Below are positions 26,901 through 33,205 of a stretch of DNA of 42,603 bases, piece by piece. This stretch comes from an uncultured Prevotella sp. (GTDB lineage: Bacteria > Bacteroidota > Bacteroidia > Bacteroidales > Bacteroidaceae). Location: the NCBI GenBank assembly GCA_905233425.1, contig CAJOEC010000027.1:1-42603 (forward strand), given 5' to 3'. The notes below the pieces were generated by a model. The model was given only the letters and a program-made list of their open reading frames with translations. It had not been told where the DNA came from and made no database searches. Position 1 is the stretch's first letter. The number at the start of each line of letters is the position of its first letter. The position numbers were made by a program, and so were the translations under genes.

Positions 26901-28332
26901 CCGCCCGTTGCAACTGCCTGACGGTCTCTTTGCACAAAAGATATATGAATTCCTGCTGACAATTCCTCAAAGGAAGGTAAAGGATGAAAAATGGAAGGAA
27001 TTCACGAAGTGCCTCGTCAAGGCCAACGAGGAGACAGATCCAGCAAAACGGCTTTCCTCTAATGTGTCTTATCTAATTAACCTCTATTTCAGTCTTGTAG
27101 AAGGTGACCACTCACAGCCTTTCTACCTCACCTCACCAGTTGCCGATGGCACTCCCAGTCCCTACCTGCATGAATATAAGGTGTTTAAGAAGTTCTATGG
27201 CGAGCCGATTCCCGGAACGAACAGAAAGACAACGCCGGCATATACTATTGAGGAACTACGGGAAAAGTTCAAAGACAAGGCATCCGTCAAGGCCAAGATT
27301 AAGGCTTATGTGGATGAGGAGACGGCGAAGTTTAGATACCCAAAAGAAAAGAAACACAAGCGTAATATGCGTAATTACGAGGATAAACTGTGGAAAGAAC
27401 TGAAAGCACAGGTTAATGCGCGACAAAGGAGATGGAATACTGAGGAGTTTAGAGAAGAAGTTAGGCAGAAACTTGCCGAGAAAAATGCGGAATTTGAGCA
27501 GACTATAGAACAGTATCGGATAGACCTGACCAAGAAGCAGGAGCGGATGTTCAGAAAGGCGAACAACAATGAGCGAACCATCCGTCGCTACAAGACGCAA
27601 GACATTCTCCTTCTAATCATGGCGCGCAACATTCTGAATGCCAGAAATCAGGAAGGAGAGGCCAATTCAAACTTCCGTCTGCAATATGTGATGACAGACT
27701 CCCTCCTTGACCAGCCGATAGACTTTACGTGGAAGGTTCGACTGAAGACGAAGGATGGAAGCAAGACAAAGACCATTGAACAGAAAGGAATGAAAATGAA
27801 GGACTACGGACAGTTCTACAAGTTCGCCAGCGATCATCAGCGCTTGGAGTCATTGCTCTCACGTCTTCCTGATGAAGTATTCAAGCGGTCTGAGATAGAG
27901 AACGAACTCTCTTATTACGACAACAACCGCAGCGGCGTGTTCCGTCAGGTCTATATTCTTGAGAGCGAGGCTTACAGACTCAAACCAGAGTTAGAGGATG
28001 ATGCTAATGCTGACCAGCCGTGGTTCTATAAGGTTGAAACCAGGACGGATGCCAAGACCGGGAAGGTGCGAAATAAAAAAACATATATCCGCAACAGCTT
28101 CGTGGAACTCTTAGAGATATTGGCAGCAGGTAAGGATGGCATTCTGGACAAAGAGGAAATGCACCTTTTGCAAACAACTCGTAATTCATTTGGTCACAAC
28201 ACCTACGATGTTGATTTGCCAGCGGTATTCGAAGGAAAAGAAGAGAAAATGAAAATTCCTGAGGTAGCGAATGGTATCAAGGAAAAGATTGAAACTCAAA
28301 CAAAAGAACTGAAAAAGAATCTGGAAGAGTAG
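23956..28332 (+). CDS. cas13b: Cas13b, type VI-B CRISPR RNA-guided RNase (unusually long)
   Basis: A 1458-aa effector. The two HEPN RNase motifs RxxxxH sit at the ends as in Cas13b: RNFYTH (Arg133-His138, in KIRNFYTHYHPY) and RNSFGH (Arg1409-His1414). RWEDRFPQMALRYID and IRFQLNLGKYRFAF, near residues 498-530, match the conserved central region of Cas13b. The protein binds a crRNA, is activated by complementary RNA, and cleaves target and bystander RNA. Most described Cas13b proteins are about 1050-1250 aa. The excess appears to lie at about 195-300 and in an acidic stretch at about 449-490 (EEEHHQEVLLPESEEEE). ATG 23956 is preferred to an upstream in-frame start at 23923 inside the preceding gene. 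The array lies 819 bases downstream on the same strand. Confidence 0.93.
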   Translation: MANNLNSTNVHFQLKEVDYNIPYDQQPECRRHVIGAYANLARHNMTLAVNTIMQAIGMDIFNENDIEKAFGPGHRKKIAQLDNIQKVSLQKRLYRHFTFLKRMKLEDEEKKSVQLQTILEVLSDFTSCMAKIRNFYTHYHPYNSPKDIKEAQKLKEKMGKRLTYLFENTCQMLKKREKLSHEANEVFATQREEVRYAYYWYVDQNLPQGVTFDQLKGELLQSPKHKKTFGQIEYALRDDGSISGVCRINGMKRRYTWNFNDVRADEKTYDELMEEIQEEIKNKQEKYEEDLRKGKRVWPVPTDSVKIGNVKYKMTGEKGIIAEWTQFDRDPDYYAAMGDSENGLSDVGLIYFLCLFLDKSVAFDLMEEVGFTAQCTFTQDNAGENIDILQELMCMNRIRMVKAKLDSEMTETALGLDMISELRKCPKELYQVLSKSAHEEFKDDATVEWEEEHHQEVLLPESEEEERSFEAETVESVADDDEIGTPVDKDIPKSTFVRWEDRFPQMALRYIDMKGVFDDIRFQLNLGKYRFAFYQHDSNYSVDNKERLRILQKEIHGFGRIQEVADEIQERWKDIFEKKFVEDGLTMKEPDKPNQAPYVTEQNPRYLIDNKSHSIGLRWEGWNNDNRQADIDGRALAQHAELDNNKMFIPYLPQSESAGTQKNNAERLLMPQCMLSLYELPALLFYRYLLEEYAPENKSLAEQRIKDCYNSLKDFLTDVGQGRLSPDVIAGSGQDAKECLASYLETHYGGLRLSDIPEKLRKYLLNVAVDYDLKLKNSAYNRLQDRKHRVEKALENYSQKRKRIGTKDNKFDPMRATIKTGALGQALIRDIMDWMPNDSVARQRLTGQSYMALQSALTFLGQEFEAEDGTKKRLSLLELKEIMVKAGIIDETLQKNPLIFHPFLHLLFQDCTTESIEQFYESYLQREIKYISNTIAFLDKAEGSYSKLVGKYRFIPFLHHDRERWREPDAKAMEKLAAGYLDRPLQLPDGLFAQKIYEFLLTIPQRKVKDEKWKEFTKCLVKANEETDPAKRLSSNVSYLINLYFSLVEGDHSQPFYLTSPVADGTPSPYLHEYKVFKKFYGEPIPGTNRKTTPAYTIEELREKFKDKASVKAKIKAYVDEETAKFRYPKEKKHKRNMRNYEDKLWKELKAQVNARQRRWNTEEFREEVRQKLAEKNAEFEQTIEQYRIDLTKKQERMFRKANNNERTIRRYKTQDILLLIMARNILNARNQEGEANSNFRLQYVMTDSLLDQPIDFTWKVRLKTKDGSKTKTIEQKGMKMKDYGQFYKFASDHQRLESLLSRLPDEVFKRSEIENELSYYDNNRSGVFRQVYILESEAYRLKPELEDDANADQPWFYKVETRTDAKTGKVRNKKTYIRNSFVELLEILAAGKDGILDKEEMHLLQTTRNSFGHNTYDVDLPAVFEGKEEKMKIPEVANGIKEKIETQTKELKKNLEE

Positions 28333-28362
28333 TCTATGCCCTACCAGCTAAACGCCCTCTGC

Positions 28363-28413
28363 CAGCTCCCCCGCCTTAACCTTGCTTGGTACACGGTGAA
28401 GGCGAAGGGGCTG
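28363..28413 (+). terminator. Large hairpin 30 bases after cas13b
   Basis: CAGCTCCCCCGCCTTAACC pairs with GGTGAAGGCGAAGGGGCTG across a loop of about 13 bases. It is well placed to end the operon, but no clear T-run follows. It may instead be another GC-rich palindromic repeat acting as an mRNA 3' end. Confidence 0.5.
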
Positions 28414-28603
28414 CTGGGGGCATTGACGGTATTTCTATATTGGAATTTGAGAAGGAGAAACGGAAGAAAGAGTCCGTAAAGATTGCCGTCATCTGAGGCT
28501 CTATATAATATATAAAATGTACGCGCGCGAGATCTTTGACTTACTGACACACTGAAATGACAAATCATTTGCGAAAATGAGTTCTTTTGCATACTGAAAA
28601 ATA

Positions 28604-28870
28604 CAGATTAAACGCATTATAAGAATGTTTCTGGAAACGAATGTGAATAATATGAATAATTTATTCCACATATATTAATAATCACAGTAGGGACGCGACG
28701 TGTCGCGTCCGAAATGACGCAACACGTCGCGTCATCGTTTCTGGTGCAGCTCTCTGTGCAATGCCGAAAGGCATCTCTATAAAGACTCAAGATACTTAGT
28801 GTCCTCTGTGTTGAAATAAATTGTACCTAATTCTTTTTTACTATTACATAATTACAATGCGTTTGGTCTG
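28604..28870. mobile_element. AT-rich palindromic MITE-like element, copy 2, with nested insertion
   Basis: The left part begins CAGATTAAACGCATTAT and continues GGAAACGAATGTGAATAAT as in the other copies. The right end, CAATGCGTTTGGTCTG, matches the inverted terminus. The interior is replaced from about 28681 by other sequence, including the palindromes at 28691-28733, so the element is 267 bp rather than about 161. It lies between cas13b and the CRISPR leader. No gene is seen in it. Confidence 0.6.
28691..28733. repeat. Nested GACGCGAC/GTCGCGTC palindromes
   Basis: GGACGCGACGTGTCGCGTCC is a near-perfect palindrome, followed after six bases by GACGCAACACGTCGCGTC. It interrupts the AT-rich element and must be a later arrival. 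Confidence 0.75.
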
Positions 28871-29151
28871 AGGAATAATCAGGGATTTGAGGGAGATGTT
28901 TTCGCAAGAACCCTAACGGGGGAAAAGGGCGAATCATTTGCGAACTTTTTGAGAGCACGGAAATCACTGACTATAAGGAAGTTAATACAAATCAAGATGT
29001 ATAAAACCCAGCATTTGAGCATGAAAAAGCAGGGCATTTGCGAAAAATCCTGCCGCAGGACAGATAAGTCTTGCGAAATCAGTACGTTAGGGGTAAAAAA
29101 AAACGTCAGCCTACGGCCAGATGACTTCTGCAAAGTCCCATAAACAGGACT
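28871..29151 (+). promoter_or_regulatory. Presumed CRISPR leader
   Basis: 281 bases directly before the first, intact repeat. This is taken as the leader because repeats degenerate only at the other end of the array, and because the repeat read on the plus strand has the standard VI-B orientation. It is AT-rich with several TTTGCGAA words. No perfect TAnnTTTG box is found, and the short frames in it are not protein-like. Confidence 0.55.
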
Positions 29152-32100
29152 GTTGTAGAAGCCTACCGTTTGGGTAGGTATGACAACTTTAGTCTGGTTA
29201 GAACCGTCAAGCTTAGCGATGGTGTGTTGTAGAAGCCTACCGTTTGGGTAGGTATGACAACATAAAAACCATTGGTGCCGGCGTCGCTTGCTGCGTTGTA
29301 GAAGCCTACCGTTTGGGTAGGTATGACAACTTGTTAATAAGTTAATTGTTTCTACTATTAACGTAGTTGTAGAAGCCTACCGTTTGGGTAGGTATGACAA
29401 CTTTGTACGTGTCTCACCTTCTTGACGTTCAGTCTCAAGTTGTAGAAGCCTACCGTTTGGGTAGGTATGACAACTTGAGTCTTTCCACGATAACTGCTAC
29501 CGTAGTAGGTTGTAGAAGCCTACCGTTTGGGTAGGTATGACAACTTGATTTGTAAATTTTACAAGCATTTTCAGGAATGAGTTGTAGAAGCCTACCGTTT
29601 GGGTAGGTATGACAACTTTGTTCATGTGCCTCATCGTGCTCTTGTTGTAGAAGCCTACCGTTTGGGTAGGTATGACAACTTGATTCTATTTGGATCAACA
29701 GATTTCCAACCGTTGTGTTGTAGAAGCCTACCGTTTGGGTAGGTATGACAACTCTGAGCAATTTGACTTCTAAGAATACTATTTCTTGTTGTAGAAGCCT
29801 ACCGTTTGGGTAGGTATGACAACTTGTACAAGGCCTCCTGATAGGCGGTCTGACCCTGTTGTAGAAGCCTACCGTTTGGGTAGGTATGACAACTTGCTTC
29901 AGCATCGCGGCCACGTCGGCATCGCTATGTTGTAGAAGCCTACCGTTTGGGTAGGTATGACAACTTCGAGTTTCATAGTGGTGGGCTTGTTTGTTTTAGT
30001 TGTAGAAGCCTACCGTTTGGGTAGGTATGACAACTTACCATTTTCAGTTGCGCCTTCATTTCTTCCGAGTTGTAGAAGCCTACCGTTTGGGTAGGTATGA
30101 CAACTTAGCAATGCCGCCCAGAAGGTCGCCATTTAAATGTTGTAGAAGCCTACCGTTTGGGTAGGTATGACAACTTCCAAAACATGTCCTCTAATAGCGG
30201 ATAATGCTCAGTTGTAGAAGCCTACCGTTTGGGTAGGTATGACAACTCTCATTTCTTGCGTAGCCATAGGTCCTTTAGAGTTGTAGAAGCCTACCGTTTG
30301 GGTAGGTATGACAACTTAGTTGCGTAAGCAAAGTTGTTGTTCACGACGAGTTGTAGAAGCCTACCGTTTGGGTAGGTATGACAACTTATTGGTTAGTTTA
30401 ACAAAATATAGTAATGAACTGAGTTGTAGAAGCCTACCGTTTGGGTAGGTATGACAACTTTCAATCCATACACCTTCAAAGCCCCACAAAGGTTGTAGAA
30501 GCCTACCGTTTGGGTAGGTATGACAACTTTGTACGGAACCCGAAGTAACCGGCAATCTTAATCGTTGTAGAAGCCTACCGTTTGGGTAGGTATGACAACA
30601 AAGCAATCATCGTAACAACGACAGCCGTTAAGACAAGTTGTAGAAGCCTACCGTTTGGGTAGGTATGACAACTTTAGGATCATTGTAAGCAGAGAGAACT
30701 TTCAATACTGTTGTAGAAGCCTACCGTTTGGGTAGGTATGACAACCTGCTTAAAGTTGGATCTACTAATGGCTTCTTATTGGGTTGTAGAAGCCTACCGT
30801 TTGGGTAGGTATGACAACTTTTCTCTGACATTTGGTGACCATCGTCGAAAAGTTGTAGAAACCTACCGTTTGGGTAGGTATGACAACTCTCTAGAGTTCG
30901 GATTGGTTACCGGAAATCAGTTGTAGAAGCCTACCGTTTGGGTAGGTATGACAACTGTGGCCTCGCGGCCATTGACACGGGCTGTGCCGTTGTAGAAGCC
31001 TACCGTTTGGGTAGGTATGACAACTTCCTGCATCACGTCGCAATAGCGCTTGCCAGGTTGTAGAAGCCTACCGTTTGGGTAGGTATGACAACTCGGCAGT
31101 AGGCTTTCACCATATTGGGGAAGCGGTTGTAGAAGCCTACCGTTTGGGTAGGTATGACAACTTTGTCCGTTAAATTGGATAAACGGCCACTCCTTAGTTG
31201 TAGAAGCCTACCGTTTGGGTAGGTATGACAACTTTGGGATAGTTGGTGGGGTTGATGGTTGCCCCTCAGTTGTAGAAGCCTACCGTTTGGGTAGGTATGA
31301 CAACTTTTGAGAGTTACTATTACTTGGCGTGTAAATCAAGTTGTAGAAGCCTACCGTTTGGGTAGGTATGACAACTGTGAAGTTAACCTTGTCGTGAACT
31401 CGCTTGACGTTGTAGAAGCCTACCGTTTGGGTAGGTATGACAACTTGCTTCTGGTGCGTGAAACACTGTGTATTAGTTGTAGAAGCCTACCGTTTGGGTA
31501 GGTATGACAACATTGAAGTCCAGCTCCTCGAAAGGAATAGGCGCAGGTTGTAGAAGCCTACCGTTTGGGTAGGTATGACAACTTTCGTTCGACACAAAGG
31601 TTGAAACCTCCTGTAGTTGTAGAAGCCTACCGTTTGGGTAGGTATGACAACTTCTTAAACTTGCCTTCCTCGCGGATAGGTGTGTCGTTGTAGAAGCCTA
31701 CCGTTTGGGTAGGTATGACAACTTTTGTCTCCATCGGCGCATTGTTAGGTTTTAGCGTTGTAGAAGCCTACCGTTTGGGTAGGTATGACAACTACTTCCT
31801 GAATCCACCCCAGCGCACGGCGGTGTTGTAGAAGCCTACCGTTTGGGTAGGTATGACAACTCACTTCAAGTATTCAATGACAAGCTCACGATTGTTGTAG
31901 AAGCCTACCGTTTGGGTAGGTATGACAACTTTTAGACAGTTAGCAGACTGGCTATGAAAAGGCGTTGTAGAAGCCTACCGTTTGGGTAGGTATGACAACT
32001 TTGCCTTGCGCTGAATCGATTCCCAATCGGTTATGTTGTAGAAGCCTACCGTTTGGGTAGGTATGACAACTAGTTCTCCGTCTGGGTGTATCCTTTGATA

Positions 32101-32670
32101 TCACCGTTGTAGAAGCCTACCGTTTGGGTAGGTATGACAACCGCTTCATCTGTGTGCTCATGAAGTTCTTCACGCTGGTTGTAGAAGCCTGCCGTTTGGG
32201 GAGGTATGACAACACCTGAACATACCCCATGAACACGGCCCAATATTGGGTTGTAGAAGCCTACCGTTTGAGGAGGTATGACAACACTCAGCCTTCTTTG
32301 GAGCCATTGAGTACTCCGAAGTTGTAGAAGCCTACCGTTTGGGTAGGTATGACAACAATGTTATGGGTCTCGTTTACATAACTCCAATCGCCCTGTTGTA
32401 GAAGCCTACCGTTTGGGTAGGTATGACAACACAGAATTTTCGGCTTCTACACCAAGGTGGAATGTTGTAGAAGCCTGTCGTTTGGGCAGATTAAACGCAT
32501 TATAACGAAAACGCCTTTTTGGGAAACGAATGTGAATAATGTGAATAATTTATTCCACAAATATTTATAATTATATTATTCAAATTCGTGGATCAAATTA
32601 TAGTTGTTATTCAAATTCGTTTCCAAATTTATAATGTGTTTGATCTGATTGTTTGGGCTGGTATGACAAC
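29152..32670 (+). CRISPR. Type VI-B CRISPR array, 48 repeats and 47 spacers
   Basis: The 36-nt repeat begins GTTGTAGAAG, has a CCTACC-GTTTG-GGTAGG hairpin and ends TATGACAAC. The ends (GTTGT/ACAAC) are complementary, and the form agrees with Cas13b direct repeats (GTTGTnGAAG...ACAAC). Repeat starts run 29152, 29226, 29295, 29366 ... 32395, 32464. Spacers are 27-38 nt, mostly 33-37. Repeats are identical except one base in the repeat at 30852, and changes in those at 32178, 32250 and 32464. Degeneration at the right marks the trailer end. The last repeat is split: 32464-32487 and 32659-32670 join to a full 36 nt once the element at 32488-32648 is removed. Transcripts should run left to right, giving spacer-then-repeat crRNAs for the adjacent Cas13b. 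No adaptation genes are nearby. Confidence 0.97.
32488..32648. mobile_element. AT-rich palindromic MITE-like element, copy 3, inside the last CRISPR repeat
   Basis: 161 bp, from AGATTAAACGCATTATAACG to TATAATGTGTTTGATCTGA, with internal inverted GGAAACGAATGTGAATAAT and ATTCAAATTCGTTTCC. The flanks TCGTTTGGGC (32478-32487) and TTGTTTGGGC (32649-32658) match at 9 of 10 bases and look like a target-site duplication. Removing the element and one flank restores a 36-nt CRISPR repeat, which makes this the best-defined copy in the window. Confidence 0.85.
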
Positions 32671-32801
32671 TAAACTTAGGAACTGTAATTAAATTAACCT
32701 TACAAATAATAATTGGAAACGAATTACCGTAATATCCATTATTTGCCCATAATTGTTATAATGAAGGAAATTACAGATAAAATACGAAACATAGTAGATT
32801 T

Positions 32802-32904
32802 TTGCATACATTGCCTACATTACAGTGCAAAGAGTTGGCAGACAGGAGGATAAGTTATGTATGCAACTATGTAGGCAATGTAGGCAATGTAGGCAATGTA
32901 GGCA
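32802..32904. repeat. ATGTAGGCA 9-mers with inverted partner
   Basis: Four exact tandem ATGTAGGCA units occupy 32869-32904. The inverse, TGCCTACAT, occurs at 32812-32820 inside GCATACATTGCCTACAT, and a GTATGCA word precedes the tandem array. A stem could form around the 40-50 base interior. Confidence 0.8.
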
Positions 32905-32950
32905 AAAGGAATGCCTGTTCCTATTGAAAATCTTATCCGACATGGCAAAT

Positions 32951-33014
32951 AGTTCGCGCCGGGCGAACTGGGAGTTCAGACCGGGCGGACTGGGAGTTCG
33001 CACGGCGCGAACTC
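32951..33014. repeat. GC-rich palindromic repeat, copy 2
   Basis: It opens AGTTCGCGCCGGGCGAACT, then GTTCAGACCGGGCGGACT, and closes AGTTCGCACGGCGCGAACT. It matches 207-270 in length and order. Confidence 0.75.
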
Positions 33015-33103
33015 AAAGCATAATCCGGGGGCTTTTGAAGGGCGGTTGGCTGAAAGAAAAGGTCTTTTCGTTGAAAATATTTGGTGGTGTCGGCCATAAT
33101 TCG

Positions 33104-33111
33104 TACTTTTG
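33104..33111 (+). promoter_or_regulatory. -7 box of the dockerin/beta-helix gene
   Basis: TACTTTTG matches TAnnTTTG, with TTG at 33081-33083 at about -33 spacing. The gene's ATG lies about 95 bases downstream, leaving a 5' leader. Confidence 0.6.
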
Positions 33112-33205
33112 CATTCGAAATTATCCGACCTGACTTTATGAATGAGAATGAAAAAGAAAGAAATGGTTGATATTTTATTTACAAACAACTGAAAAGAGCA
33201 AGAAT

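Larger units (their letters stand above)
32671..33205. other. Intergenic region after the CRISPR array
   Basis: No gene is supported. It contains a GGAAACGAAT fragment of the AT-rich element near 32715, the 9-bp repeat cluster at 32802-32904, the GC-rich palindromic block at 32951-33014, and the promoter of the downstream surface-protein gene near 33104. The open frame at 32825-33133 is built from these repeats. Confidence 0.7.

Noticed and set aside
28341..28592. 83-aa minus-strand frame after cas13b, considered as a csx-type accessory gene
   Set aside because: It spans the post-cas13b hairpin, has no HEPN motif or clear TM helix, and lies opposite the direction of the locus.
29450..30606. 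Minus-strand open frames through the CRISPR array with repeated SCHTYPNGRLLQ peptides
   Set aside because: The peptides are translations of the CRISPR repeat; the regular 36-nt repeat/unique spacer structure explains them.
30738..31501. Plus-strand open frames in the array with repeated VVEAYRLGRYDN peptides
   Set aside because: The same artefact: the CRISPR repeat read on the other strand.
32825..33133. 102-aa frame with QCRQCRQCRQ, considered as a cysteine-rich peptide
   Set aside because: It is generated by the ATGTAGGCA tandem repeat followed by the GC-rich palindrome.
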